Positions 50,475-62,989 of a stretch of 64,000 nucleotides of DNA are shown in pieces. How positions within the stretch are numbered: position 1 is the first letter of the stretch; each line of letters opens with the position of its first letter. The notes under the pieces are model-generated. The model saw nothing but the letters and a program-made list of their open reading frames with translations. It made no database searches and had not been told where the DNA came from. The DNA comes from Sulfurovum sp. TSL6 (lineage in GTDB: Bacteria; Campylobacterota; Campylobacteria; Campylobacterales; Sulfurovaceae). Made by a program: the position numbers and the translations under genes. The stretch covers positions 310,001 through 374,000 of the forward strand of contig NZ_BPFJ01000003.1 in NCBI RefSeq assembly GCF_019972115.1, written 5' to 3'.

Positions 50475-51326
50475 TTAACGGACCTCTGCAATAAAAGCAT
50501 TTTTTTGGATCTGTTTTTTGATATTTCCTAAAAGTGCGACCGCATCAGATCTTTTTCTGTAGGGTCCTATAAGGAGTTTCGAGATCTGTTTGCCATTGAT
50601 AGGAAATTCAATGAGTTTATAGTGATACCCGGCTCTTGTAATTTGATCAAGCAAAGCATCCTGTGGTTTTCCACTAAAGGAACCTACCTGTACATAAAAG
50701 TTCCCTAAGCCATGTTTTTTCGTTACTTTAGGCAAAGTAGTGATAGGGGAGACTTTGGCTTTTACCGCTTTTTTTGTTTTCCATGGTTTTGCCTCATCCA
50801 TAGCAATTCTTTCTTTTTCTTCAGGTAAATATCTACGACAGATACGCAGTCTTTTTTTATAATAGGGAGAAGTGTTCAGGTTAGAATAGACGATCTCATA
50901 TTCGGTGGCACTTGCATGGGTAAACCAACCGTTTCCCAGATACATACCTACATGGGTGATCTTACCTTTGGGGTTTTTGTCCGTGTCAAAGAAGATGAGA
51001 TCACCATAGACCAACTCATCCATCTTGATCACCTTTCCTTTTTTAGCCTGTTCTCTGGCAACACGAGGTATCTCTATACCCATACTTCCGTACAGATAGT
51101 AGGTAAACCCGGAGCAGTCAAACTGATTGGGTCCTTCCTCCGCCCACACATAAGGCCTTCCCTGGAGTTGTTTCACCATTTTGGCAAGACTCTTTTTACT
51201 GGGTTCGTACTTTATCATAGGTTTGTTAATCGCATAATTGGGGTTTTTAGGATGAGGATCAGGTTTACAAGCATTAAGCAGCAATAAGAGTGTAAATGTG
51301 AGGGAGAGAGGGGTGATTTTTTTCAT
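50475..51326 (-). CDS. NlpC/P60 lipoprotein with SPOR domain
   Basis: 283 residues from ATG at 51326 (a GTG 33 bases upstream is also open). A lipoprotein signal (LTFTLLLLLNACKPDPH with LNAC lipobox), an NlpC/P60 domain (PYVWAEEGPNQFDCSGFTYYLYG, Cys; THVGMYLGNGWFTHAS, His), and a C-terminal SPOR-type repeat (NFYVQVGSFSGKPQDALLDQI; KLLIGPYRKRSDAVALLGNI) that binds denuded peptidoglycan. It is a cell-wall hydrolase, probably at the septum. Its neighbour 51373 is a paralogue without the SPOR tail. Confidence 0.88.
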   Translation of the reverse strand: MKKITPLSLTFTLLLLLNACKPDPHPKNPNYAINKPMIKYEPSKKSLAKMVKQLQGRPYVWAEEGPNQFDCSGFTYYLYGSMGIEIPRVAREQAKKGKVIKMDELVYGDLIFFDTDKNPKGKITHVGMYLGNGWFTHASATEYEIVYSNLNTSPYYKKRLRICRRYLPEEKERIAMDEAKPWKTKKAVKAKVSPITTLPKVTKKHGLGNFYVQVGSFSGKPQDALLDQITRAGYHYKLIEFPINGKQISKLLIGPYRKRSDAVALLGNIKKQIQKNAFIAEVR

Positions 51327-51372
51327 AGTTTTATTATAGATGAATGTATTTAAATCCACTTGAATGAATTCT

Positions 51373-52005
51373 TTAGCTTGGCACAGCTTTTTTAGGCAGC
51401 TTCATGCCTGGCTGCCATGGTGTCGTATAGCGTGAACTTGTAATTTCCATCTTTTTCAAAGGGAGATCACAATTCATATATTTTGCACGTTCATCTTCAC
51501 TCAAATACCGTTTACACACTTTCATACGTTTGACGTAGATGGGTTCTTTTTCAAAGTGACTGACTGTGACCTTTCTCTCTTTGCTGCTGGCATGTGCGAA
51601 CCATCCATCACCAAGATAGATACCTACATGATTGATCGTTTTACTTCTTTTGTTTGGAGGACCAAAGAAGATGAGATCGCCGTAATGTAAGTTTTGAAAC
51701 TTCACATGTTTACCCATTTTTGCCTGTTCCCTTGCTACACGAGGGATATCTATCCCCATTGAGCCATAGATATTATAGGTGAGCCCGGAACAATCAAAGG
51801 CATAAGGCCCTTCTTCTGCCCAGACGTAAGGTTTACCAAGATAAGCGTAGAGCAGCTCTTGAATGTTATTCCTGTTGGGACTACAGGTTTTTTCAGGTTT
51901 GATGATTTCATAATTTGGGTAGATGTAGGGTTTTTTCTGTGCACACCCGCTGAAAAGAAATAGAGTTGAAATGAAGAGTAAAATATATTTCCATCTAACT
52001 TTCAT
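51373..52005 (-). CDS. NlpC/P60 lipoprotein
   Basis: 210 residues: MKVRWKYILLFISTLFLFSGCAQKKPY is a lipoprotein signal (FSGC). The NlpC/P60 core (PYVWAEEGPYAFDCSGLTYNIYG, Cys; NHVGIYLGDGWFAHASS, His) is nearly the same as in the next gene downstream, so these are tandem paralogues. It lacks SPOR. It cleaves peptide stems or cross-links in peptidoglycan. Confidence 0.9.
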   Translation of the reverse strand: MKVRWKYILLFISTLFLFSGCAQKKPYIYPNYEIIKPEKTCSPNRNNIQELLYAYLGKPYVWAEEGPYAFDCSGLTYNIYGSMGIDIPRVAREQAKMGKHVKFQNLHYGDLIFFGPPNKRSKTINHVGIYLGDGWFAHASSKERKVTVSHFEKEPIYVKRMKVCKRYLSEDERAKYMNCDLPLKKMEITSSRYTTPWQPGMKLPKKAVPS

Positions 52006-52017
52006 AGGCGCACCTTT

Positions 52018-53055
52018 CTATAGTATTAACATCGCATCCCCATAGGAGAAAAATCTATACTTTTTCTCTATGGCCTCTTTATACAAGTCTAACGTTTTTT
52101 TTCTTCCGATAAAAGAAGAGACAAGCATGATCAGTGTGCTTTTGGGTAAATGAAAATTGGTGAGTAGATATGTGACTCTTTGGGGTGGATTGGAAGGATT
52201 TAAGAAGAGGTCACACTCTCCGTGTGTTTTTTTGGTTCGAGCATAATACTCTATCGTTCTAGTTACTGTTGTTCCTATGGCTAATACGGGGGTGTCACTG
52301 TCTAACACTTTAGCAGATGCGTCAGGGATCTCAAAATATTCAGAGTGCATAGGATGGTCCAGTATCTCTTCAGCTTCGACAGGTTTAAAGGTTCCCGCTC
52401 CCACATGGAGTGTGATTTTATGTGTCTTGTGTCTCTTTTCTAAGGCTGCGAAAAGTTCAGGGGTAAAATGAAGCGAGGCTGTAGGGGCAGCAACAGCACC
52501 TGCATTTTTGGCAAAGAGTGTTTGATAGTCTGTCTCATCTTCTTGATTATCTTCTCTTTGCATATACGGCGGCAAAGGGATGTGTCCTATCTTGTCTAAA
52601 ATCAAGACGAGTTCTTCAAAGCGAATCTCTTTGCCATGATGTGAAAAGGTCACGATACGTGAACCGTCATCATTAAATCCGGTCACGGTAGCCACAAGTG
52701 CATCATCAAATAGTAGTTCCGTGCCTATCTTGACCTTACCTCTTATGAGTACAAGATAATGGTGTGCATCAAGGGGTTTGTTAAAGAGAAGCTCTACTTT
52801 GCCTCCACCCTGATTGTTGACAGACTTTTTATGACCAAAGATTCGTGCTTTGATGACACGTGTATCATTGAGAAAGACATCACACGCTTGAGGTAGAAAC
52901 TCTAGTAAATGTTTAAAAGTGGTATGGGTTACTGTATCTGTCTTTCTGTCATAGACCAGAAGTTTTGCATGGTCCCTGGGCTGAACTGGTGTTGTAGCTA
53001 TGAACCCTTCGGGGAGTTCATAGTCATAATTTTTTGTTAGCAGTTCTTCATTCAT
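52018..53055 (-). CDS. queA: tRNA preQ1(34) S-adenosylmethionine ribosyltransferase-isomerase
   Basis: 345 residues, the standard size. Segments: YDYELPEGFIATTPVQPRDHAKLLV, DVFLNDTRVIKARIFG, EDETDYQTLFAKNAGAVAAPTASLHFTPEL, ITLHVGAGTFKPVEAEEI, LTNFHLPKSTLIMLVSSFIG and RFFSYGDAMLIL. It adds the epoxycyclopentane ring in queuosine synthesis. Order tatB-tatC-queA is typical of Campylobacterota. Confidence 0.96.
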   Translation of the reverse strand: MNEELLTKNYDYELPEGFIATTPVQPRDHAKLLVYDRKTDTVTHTTFKHLLEFLPQACDVFLNDTRVIKARIFGHKKSVNNQGGGKVELLFNKPLDAHHYLVLIRGKVKIGTELLFDDALVATVTGFNDDGSRIVTFSHHGKEIRFEELVLILDKIGHIPLPPYMQREDNQEDETDYQTLFAKNAGAVAAPTASLHFTPELFAALEKRHKTHKITLHVGAGTFKPVEAEEILDHPMHSEYFEIPDASAKVLDSDTPVLAIGTTVTRTIEYYARTKKTHGECDLFLNPSNPPQRVTYLLTNFHLPKSTLIMLVSSFIGRKKTLDLYKEAIEKKYRFFSYGDAMLIL

Positions 53056-53063
53056 AGAAAGGA

Positions 53064-53861
53064 TTATGTATGACTTTGAACAGTTTCTTCATCTGCTTCG
53101 TCTGTCTCTTCTTCATCCTCATCTTCAATGTGCGGATTTACCACACGCACGATGAGTATAGAGACACCATAGAGGAGTACAAGCGGTGCAGCCATAAGAA
53201 GTTGAGTCAGTACATCAGGCGGGGTAAGCAGTGCAGCTACGACAAAGATGATCAGTACAGCATATTTAAAAAAGTCTTTGAGTGTTTTGTCTGTGACAAG
53301 GCCAAGAAGGGCTAAAAAATAGGCAAATACCGGTAGTTCAAATGCGATACCAAATCCCATCATGATCTTTGTAAAAAAACCGACATAGTCTTCGATATTG
53401 ATCAACGGTGTATAAAGGAATGAACCAAAGGTAATGAGGAACTGAAACCCAAATGGCGTCACGACATAGTAGGCAAACAGTACACCTACCAAGAACATGA
53501 TCGAACCGCCTATGACAAAAGGAAGTACCATTTTTTTCTCATTACTGTAGAGACCAGGTGCGACAAAAAGCCAGATCTGATAAAGCATGAACGGCAGTGC
53601 ACCTAGTAGTCCTGCAAAAAAGGAAACTTTCAGTGCTACAAAAAATGCACCACCCACCTGGTGGGTTGTAACCATACCGTCAGCAGCCTTTTTTGAAAGG
53701 TGTGCCACTTGTTCCAAAGCTTCATTCAAAGGTGCTGTTATCCACGCCAATATCGCTTCATGAAATACAAATGCAATGATAAATGCAATAAATACCGAGA
53801 GTACAGAGAGTCCGAGTCTTTTTCGTAGTTCAACAAGGTGGGGTCTTAGTTCACTAAACAT
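53064..53861 (-). CDS. tatC: Sec-independent translocase subunit TatC
   Basis: 265 residues, six membrane helices. HLVELRKRLGLSVLSVFIAFIIAF at the start and the conserved FGIAFELPVFAYFLALLGLV helix. The C-terminal tail is acidic (EDEDEEETDEADEE). It recognises twin-Arg signals; the Rieske and FccB proteins at 29123 and 30049 are likely clients. Its ATG overlaps the tatB stop. Confidence 0.95.
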   Translation of the reverse strand: MFSELRPHLVELRKRLGLSVLSVFIAFIIAFVFHEAILAWITAPLNEALEQVAHLSKKAADGMVTTHQVGGAFFVALKVSFFAGLLGALPFMLYQIWLFVAPGLYSNEKKMVLPFVIGGSIMFLVGVLFAYYVVTPFGFQFLITFGSFLYTPLINIEDYVGFFTKIMMGFGIAFELPVFAYFLALLGLVTDKTLKDFFKYAVLIIFVVAALLTPPDVLTQLLMAAPLVLLYGVSILIVRVVNPHIEDEDEEETDEADEETVQSHT

Positions 53862-54334
53862 TATGCGTCACCTTCAGATTTGTCTGTTGTTTCATCGGTC
53901 GCTTCTTTTTTCTTTTGTTTTTTTGGCTTTTTAAATGTTACCGTGTCATTTTTTGCCTCAACCTGTGTGGCAACGGTTTTGTCTTCTGATGACTCTTTCT
54001 CTGACTCAGACCCATTTTCATGATCATCTTTCGCGATCGCTTTAGGAGACGCTGTTGAGATCTCCTCATCAAACTCATCAAAATCTATGTTTTTAAAATT
54101 CTTAAGTTCGCTTGTTGCCTCATCAAGTTGTTTTCTATAACTCAGTGCTTCTTCTTTAAGGTCTGCGATTTTCATCTCTTCTTCAAGAGAACTTTTTGCT
54201 TCACCCACAGTCTTTTTTACACCTTTGATAAATTTAGCGATCTCTATCATCGCTTGAGGCAGTTTATCTGGCCCCAAAAAGAGTATCGCAACAATAGAAA
54301 TGAGAAGTAACTCGGTAAAGCCGATGCCAAACAT
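53861..54334 (-). CDS. tatB: Sec-independent translocase subunit TatB
   Basis: 157 residues: one N-terminal membrane helix and hinge (MFGIGFTELLLISIVAILFLGPDKLPQAMIEIAKFIKGVKK), then an amphipathic helix and a long acidic/basic low-complexity tail (KKPKKQKKKEATDETTDKSEGDA). It binds Tat substrates with TatC. TatA is not in the window. Confidence 0.93.
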   Translation of the reverse strand: MFGIGFTELLLISIVAILFLGPDKLPQAMIEIAKFIKGVKKTVGEAKSSLEEEMKIADLKEEALSYRKQLDEATSELKNFKNIDFDEFDEEISTASPKAIAKDDHENGSESEKESSEDKTVATQVEAKNDTVTFKKPKKQKKKEATDETTDKSEGDA

Positions 54335-54371
54335 AATATACCTTGTAATTTAATTGCTGTATTTTATCAAA

Positions 54372-55427
54372 TTATCCTAAAATGTAGAGTGCGAGTTCAT
54401 CACTCAGGAAGAAATTCTTATTATAGTAATGCGTAGCATCGCAAAGTAGTTTCTTTTTTTCACAAAGGATATTCGCTTTTTTGATCATTGCTTCTGAAAG
54501 AAGAGATTTTTCTACACCTATATTGCTACGTAAGCCTAAAAAGATCTTTTCTGTCAGCAGTTCATCCGGTGTAAGTGCTTCTTCTGTGATATTAAGCGGA
54601 TCTGCAACATAGGATTCGATATCAGTTTGAGGGTAGTAACGTCTGTTTTTTAAAAATCCTACGGCACCGGCTCCTGCACCTATATAGTTCTTAAGTTCCC
54701 AATACCCTTTATTGTGTTTGCTTTGATAGGTACCGAAGTTTGAGATCTCATAGGCCTTGAAGCCTCGTTTTTCTATCTCATCAGTGACAAAAAAAGCAAG
54801 ATCTTCATCTTCTTGCCTCACCTCGGGAGTAGCCGAAAATTTTGTACCGACCTCTATGGTGAGTTCATAGGCAGATATATGGTCAATAGGTAGAGAGAAG
54901 GCTTCACTTATGTCATGTAAAAGCAGTTCTTTTGTGTCACCTTGGTAGTTGTATATCAAATCTAACGAAAGATGCGCAAATCCCAATTCTTTGGCAGTGT
55001 GTATGGCTTCTTTGGCTTGTTGTGGATTATGTGCCCGGTTCAGTGCTTTGAGTTTTTGTGCATTAAAGCTTTGTACCCCAAAACTGACACGGTTCACACC
55101 AAGCTTTTTCATACCCTCAAGCCACGCTTTGCTGGCAGAATTCGGGTTTGCTTCTGTGGTGATCTCCGCATTCTTTTTCAGGTAGGGATGAAGCAGCTCA
55201 AAAATGGGAGCATAGAGTTCAGGGTCTACCGTTGACGGTGTACCTCCACCTATAAAAAGTGTTTCTATACTTTGGGGTGTAACATCAAAACGTTGTAGTT
55301 CAAAAGCGAGTTGCCGATAGAGGGCTTTCATATATTTAGATTGGGTTTCAAACTTGTCGACATAGGTGTTAAAGCTACAGTAGTGACACTTTGAATCACA
55401 GTAGGGGATATGAAGATAAATTAGCAA
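54372..55427 (-). CDS. hemW: Radical SAM protein HemW (haem chaperone)
   Basis: 351 residues. Radical-SAM cluster HIPYCDSKCHYCSFN (C10, C14, C17). LFIGGGTPSTVDPEL, TEANPNSASKAWLEGMKKLGVNRVSFGVQSF, LDLIYNYQGDTKELL and HISAYELTIEVGT follow the HemN/HemW layout, with the CSFN form typical of HemW. It is a haem-binding chaperone rather than a coproporphyrinogen oxidase in tested members. It is single and faces rppH. Confidence 0.92.
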   Translation of the reverse strand: MLIYLHIPYCDSKCHYCSFNTYVDKFETQSKYMKALYRQLAFELQRFDVTPQSIETLFIGGGTPSTVDPELYAPIFELLHPYLKKNAEITTEANPNSASKAWLEGMKKLGVNRVSFGVQSFNAQKLKALNRAHNPQQAKEAIHTAKELGFAHLSLDLIYNYQGDTKELLLHDISEAFSLPIDHISAYELTIEVGTKFSATPEVRQEDEDLAFFVTDEIEKRGFKAYEISNFGTYQSKHNKGYWELKNYIGAGAGAVGFLKNRRYYPQTDIESYVADPLNITEEALTPDELLTEKIFLGLRSNIGVEKSLLSEAMIKKANILCEKKKLLCDATHYYNKNFFLSDELALYILG

Positions 55428-55652
55428 ATAGTTTTCTCACTTTTCAAATGTTTGTAACCGCAGTTTAGATAAAATCATATCAGAAAATTAGGAATGTATC
55501 GATAAACTTTAGCAGATTTAGAGTAAAAATACAGTTTGGTGCTGATTATCAAAAGAGATAAGTCTCTTTAGCTTTCTTTGAATGAAGAAAGTACAGTACT
55601 AACGTGATAAAGAATATTAGCTTTGTTGCGTCCTATTTAATTAGACAATGAA
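55428..55652. other. Divergent spacer with two small hairpins
   Basis: No gene is seen in this 225-base spacer between hemW and rppH. Two short stems occur, AGAGA/TCTCT near 55555 and CTTTCTT/AAGAAAG near 55575-55592. They may be leader structures of the rppH operon. Confidence 0.4.
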
Positions 55653-56138
55653 ATGAGTAAAAGTATGCAAAAGAAAAAGAGCTATAGGCCCAATGTTGCA
55701 GCTGTAATACTCTCTTCAAAATATCCGGACAAGTGTGAGTTTTTTGTAGCACATCGAAGTGATATCAAGAATGCATGGCAATTTCCTCAAGGAGGTATCG
55801 ATGAAGGTGAAACACCTCGAGATGCATTAAAAAGGGAATTGTTGGAAGAGATAGGCTGTGATCATGTAGAAGTACTGGGAGAGTTCCCGGAATGGATCAC
55901 GTATGATTTTCCCAAAACATCACGAGGGAAAACATACCCTTTTGACGGGCAGACACAAAAATATTTTTTGGTACGCCTTAAAGAGAGTGCAACCATCAAT
56001 CTGCAGGCATATGATATTCCTGAGTTTGAAGAGTATGAGTTTGTAGAGTATGAACAGTTATTTAAAAAGGTGACCTACTTTAAACGTAAAGTCTATCGTA
56101 GAGTGATCGATTATTTTATAGAAGAGGGTTTGATATAG
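55653..56138 (+). CDS. rppH: RNA pyrophosphohydrolase (RppH)
   Basis: 161 residues. Nudix box GGIDEGETPRDALKRELLEEIG (47-68), with W42 in NAWQFPQ and the YDIPEFEEYEF segment of RppH. It removes pyrophosphate from mRNA 5' ends and begins decay. First gene of the run rppH-lysC-hobA-holB-folP; an in-frame ATG at 55665 is an alternative start. Order matches H. pylori HP1228-HP1232. Confidence 0.94.
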   Translation: MSKSMQKKKSYRPNVAAVILSSKYPDKCEFFVAHRSDIKNAWQFPQGGIDEGETPRDALKRELLEEIGCDHVEVLGEFPEWITYDFPKTSRGKTYPFDGQTQKYFLVRLKESATINLQAYDIPEFEEYEFVEYEQLFKKVTYFKRKVYRRVIDYFIEEGLI

Positions 56139-57344
56139 ATGTTAGTTGTACATAAATATGGTGGTACAAGCGTTGGAGATTTGGATCGTATTGAAAATGT
56201 GGCCAACCGTGTAGCAAAAGCAAAAGAAGCTGGTAATGACATTGTAGTCGTTGTCTCAGCAATGAGCGGAGAAACCAATAAACTCATAGGCTATGCAGAG
56301 CATTTTACGAAGAATCCTGCAAAAAAAGAGATGGATATGCTGCTTAGTTCTGGAGAACGCGTGACGGCTGCACTTCTTTCTATCGCTTTGCAGTCAAAAG
56401 GCTATGATGCAGTAGCCATGACCGGACGTCAAGCGGGTATCGTAACAGATAATACACATACTTATGCACGTATCGAGTCCATAGACCCAACTGCTATGCA
56501 CGATGCGATAGGTGAGGGTAAGATCGTTATCGTCGCAGGTTTTCAGGGGATCAACAAAGACGGGTCAGTCACGACACTGGGACGTGGTGGTTCGGACCTT
56601 TCTGCTGTTGCTTTAGCAGGGGCATTGAAAGCAGACCAGTGTGAGATCTATTCAGATGTGGATGGTATCTACACGACAGATCCACGCATCGAACCCAATG
56701 CAAAGAAGCTTGACACGATCTCTTATGATGAGATGTTGGAGCTTTCGTCACTGGGTGCGAAGGTCTTACAGAACCGTTCAGTAGAATTGGCAAAAAAACT
56801 TAATGTAAAACTATACGCTAAAAGTAGTTTTAGCGACAATGAAGGTACGCTTATCACAAAGGAGAGCAATAGTATGGAAGAAGTATTAGTAAGTGGTGTT
56901 GTCCTTGACAGAAACCAAGCAAGAGTGACACTTAGAGGTGTTGCAGACAGACCGGGGATCGCAGCAGAGATATTTACAATGCTGGCAGAGGCGAACATTA
57001 ATGTAGATATGATCATTCAGAATATGGGTACTGACGGTTCAACAAATCTTGGATTTACCGTACCGCAGAGTGAACATGAAAATGCCAAAAAACTGATGGA
57101 AAGTTTTGATCATGATATCCAGGGTATGGATTTTGATGAGCATGTATGTAAAGTTTCTGTTGTAGGAGTAGGTATGAAATCTCACTCAGGTGTGGCGGCT
57201 ACAGCATTTACAGTACTTGCCCAAAGTAATATCAACATACAGATGATATCTACATCAGAGATAAAGGTCTCTATGGTGATAGATGAGAAGTATGGTGAGC
57301 TTGCCATACGTGCACTTCACGAAGCGTATGAGTTAGATAAGTAG
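56139..57344 (+). CDS. lysC: Aspartate kinase (monofunctional)
   Basis: 401 residues. VHKYGGTSVGDLDRI at the start, SGERVTAALLSIALQ, TLGRGGSDLSAVALAGAL in the kinase half, and two ACT domains (about 265-330, VADRPGIAAEIFTMLAEANINVDMI; 345-400, VGMKSHSGVAATAFTVLAQSNINIQMIST) for lysine/threonine feedback. The first step towards lysine, methionine and threonine. Its start directly follows the rppH stop. Confidence 0.96.
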   Translation: MLVVHKYGGTSVGDLDRIENVANRVAKAKEAGNDIVVVVSAMSGETNKLIGYAEHFTKNPAKKEMDMLLSSGERVTAALLSIALQSKGYDAVAMTGRQAGIVTDNTHTYARIESIDPTAMHDAIGEGKIVIVAGFQGINKDGSVTTLGRGGSDLSAVALAGALKADQCEIYSDVDGIYTTDPRIEPNAKKLDTISYDEMLELSSLGAKVLQNRSVELAKKLNVKLYAKSSFSDNEGTLITKESNSMEEVLVSGVVLDRNQARVTLRGVADRPGIAAEIFTMLAEANINVDMIIQNMGTDGSTNLGFTVPQSEHENAKKLMESFDHDIQGMDFDEHVCKVSVVGVGMKSHSGVAATAFTVLAQSNINIQMISTSEIKVSMVIDEKYGELAIRALHEAYELDK

Positions 57345-57348
57345 CGCA

Positions 57349-57897
57349 ATGCAGCAGCTTTTAAAGTGGACACTGGAGACCATTCGTGAAGAAGAGTCCT
57401 CTTTTTCATGGATGGAAGAGTACCGTTATGAGTGGGCACCTTTAGCTAAAAGTGCTGTCTCTCAAAGTATTGAAGGGAAAACAGCTCTGATACTCACGGA
57501 TGAATCCCATGAGTGGTTTTCTCAATATATTTTAAACCATATCAATGATCTGAAAAAAAACAGACCACTGCTTCCTTTTTATGCTTTGTCAGACTGTTTC
57601 CCGCATCTTCACTCTATGAAATCCACACAAGATCTGCAACTTCTTGAAGATATGCTGGATATCTCTTATCCCAACGGTTATTATATTTGGTATATCGGTA
57701 AGGGAGATCACCCTTACACAAAACTCGCCTATAGAAATGAAAACAGCTTTTTATGGGTGATGGATGAAGAGGTCCAGGACAGTTTTGCCTTCCGCAGTTC
57801 GGATGCCTTACTGGATATTAAACTTTTACAGCTCTTCAAGCTGTTTGACAACACGCTCTCAGCAGCACTTTTCGGGGACTTAGACTTAGAGTCATGA
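57349..57897 (+). CDS. hobA: DnaA-initiator-associating protein HobA
   Basis: 182 residues. It has the HobA pattern: LKWTLETIREEESSFSWMEEYRYEWAPLAKSAVSQSI, a middle YFWYIGKGDHPYTKLAYR-like segment (NGYYIWYIGKGDHPYTKLAYR) and the acid-rich end. HobA is a Campylobacterota-specific partner of DnaA domain I and needed for orisome assembly, so it supports the taxonomic call. It starts 4 bases after lysC and overlaps holB. Confidence 0.9.
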   Translation: MQQLLKWTLETIREEESSFSWMEEYRYEWAPLAKSAVSQSIEGKTALILTDESHEWFSQYILNHINDLKKNRPLLPFYALSDCFPHLHSMKSTQDLQLLEDMLDISYPNGYYIWYIGKGDHPYTKLAYRNENSFLWVMDEEVQDSFAFRSSDALLDIKLLQLFKLFDNTLSAALFGDLDLES

Positions 57898-58508
57898 GAT
57901 TAGTTAGCCAAGTGATCATCAGCAGCGATATCGATGACACAGTGATCCAGCTTGAAGGGTTACAACAAAGTGAACGTCTTGTAAAGATCATCAAAGAAGA
58001 TACTTTTTTAGTGGAAGATGCAAAACTGGCGATAGAAAAAGCTCACATGGCCAGTGAAGAGACCACCGTCATCATCATTGCAGCGAAAACATTCTCTCCT
58101 GTGGTACAAAATAAACTTTTAAAAGTGATAGAAGAACCACCGCCCAAAAAAGAGTTTATTCTGATCACACCCAGTAAAGCAACGATCCTAGATACGATTC
58201 GTTCACGTTTGCCTATCATGGTACTGTCACAGGATAAAGAAGAAGAAAAACTGGCGTTGGACTTAGGTCAACTCTCTTTGGCTACAGTCTATGATTTTGT
58301 TCAAACCCATAAACGTACGGATGCCAAAGCGATGAAAGTGCTTGTTGAGCAGATCAGCAAAGAAGCTATATACTCACAAGGTTATAATTTAGATGAGAAG
58401 ACCCTCACACTCTTTTCCAATGCTTTTATTGCTTTGGATGTAGGGTCACCACCACCGTTTGTACTCAATACCCTTCTTTTGAAACTTCTGGCTAGAAAAA
58501 AACGGTAA
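57894..58508 (+). CDS. holB: DNA polymerase III subunit delta prime
   Basis: 204 residues, the short Campylobacterota form, without the N-terminal Walker region found in E. coli. The clamp-loader core includes TTVIIIAAKTFSPVVQNKLLKVIEEPPPKKEFILITPSKATILDTIRSRLP, which matches delta prime. Its ATG overlaps the hobA stop by four bases, indicating translational coupling. Confidence 0.88.
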   Translation: MRLVSQVIISSDIDDTVIQLEGLQQSERLVKIIKEDTFLVEDAKLAIEKAHMASEETTVIIIAAKTFSPVVQNKLLKVIEEPPPKKEFILITPSKATILDTIRSRLPIMVLSQDKEEEKLALDLGQLSLATVYDFVQTHKRTDAKAMKVLVEQISKEAIYSQGYNLDEKTLTLFSNAFIALDVGSPPPFVLNTLLLKLLARKKR

Positions 58509-58536
58509 AATATACGTATAGACTATAGGGGACGCT

Positions 58537-59676
58537 ATGAAAATCTATCAACTTGGACATATCACAGATAAAAAAGCGGCCCTTAAAGCACTGGATGTAG
58601 AGAGTGGCGGTGTGGGTATCATGGCAAAGAAGATGGAACTTCTCTACTTCTTCATCAAAGATCTTAAAACACCCGCAGCAAACATACTTAAACAAGATGC
58701 TCTCAGTATAGGTGCTGAACTTGCTGTACCCAGTGGCGTGATACTTTGTGAAAGACCTACCTATGACTGTATTCTTATGGGAACGAGAAAACACATGGAA
58801 CTCCTCTCTAAAAAAGAGTTGGCACAGCCTTTTGGACTCAAAACAGTCGCTACTGAACTGAAGAAATTTCTCTCTATCAAAAACTATCCTACTCAGATCA
58901 TGGGTGTGATCAATGCGAACGATGACAGTTTTTTTTCCGGAAGCAGATTTAAGGATGAGGATGCCATCACCCAGATCAACACCATGATAGAGAGTGGTGC
59001 AAGTATCATAGATATTGGTGCGGTGTCATCCCGTCCGGGTGCAGATGAGGTAAGTGTAGAAGAGGAGTTGGCACGTATCAAACCTATTTGTGACATCATA
59101 CAGTCTGAAAAACTGTATGAAAAAGCTGTTTTTTCTGTAGATACTTATACCCCGGATGTTGCAGAGTATGCACTTAAGAGCGGATTTACCCTCATCAATG
59201 ACATTACAGGGGCAAGTCATGAAGCAATCATAAAACTTGCAGTGAAGTATGAAGCCAAGCTCTGTATTATGCATATGAAGGGTACACCCAAAACCATGCA
59301 AAAAGACCCAACCTACGAGGATGTGATGGTGGAGGTCAGCGACTTTTTTGAAGCGCGCATCGCCAAATGTGAAGCTTTGGGATTGCGTAGAGAAAATATT
59401 ATTTTAGATGTAGGGATAGGTTTTGGTAAAACCTTGGAACATAATCTGACCCTGATCAGGAACATGGCACATTTTAAAGTCTTTGGCTGTGAACTGCTGG
59501 TGGGTGCAAGCAGAAAATCGATGATACATAAGATCATTCCTGCTACAACAGAAGAACGTTTACCTGGAACATTGGCCATCCATCTTAAAGCTGTTGAGAA
59601 CGGGGCTTCGATCGTACGTTGTCATGATGTCGCTGAGCATCAACAGGCTTTAACAGTTTTGAGAGCGGTGCTGTAA
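58537..59676 (+). CDS. folP: Dihydropteroate synthase
   Basis: 379 residues: about 115 longer at the N-terminus than the E. coli enzyme (282), the usual Campylobacterota form, with a extra domain of unknown role. The TIM barrel has QIMGVINANDDSFFSGSRF, SIIDIGAVSSRPGADEVSVEEEL, LINDITGASHEAI, LCIMHMKGTPKTMQKDPTY, DVGIGFGKTLEHNL and GASRKSMI. Folate pathway, target of sulfonamides. It ends the rppH run. Confidence 0.94.
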   Translation: MKIYQLGHITDKKAALKALDVESGGVGIMAKKMELLYFFIKDLKTPAANILKQDALSIGAELAVPSGVILCERPTYDCILMGTRKHMELLSKKELAQPFGLKTVATELKKFLSIKNYPTQIMGVINANDDSFFSGSRFKDEDAITQINTMIESGASIIDIGAVSSRPGADEVSVEEELARIKPICDIIQSEKLYEKAVFSVDTYTPDVAEYALKSGFTLINDITGASHEAIIKLAVKYEAKLCIMHMKGTPKTMQKDPTYEDVMVEVSDFFEARIAKCEALGLRRENIILDVGIGFGKTLEHNLTLIRNMAHFKVFGCELLVGASRKSMIHKIIPATTEERLPGTLAIHLKAVENGASIVRCHDVAEHQQALTVLRAVL

Positions 59677-59680
59677 GATT

Positions 59681-62987
<3,307 letters not shown>

Positions 62988-62989
62988 CC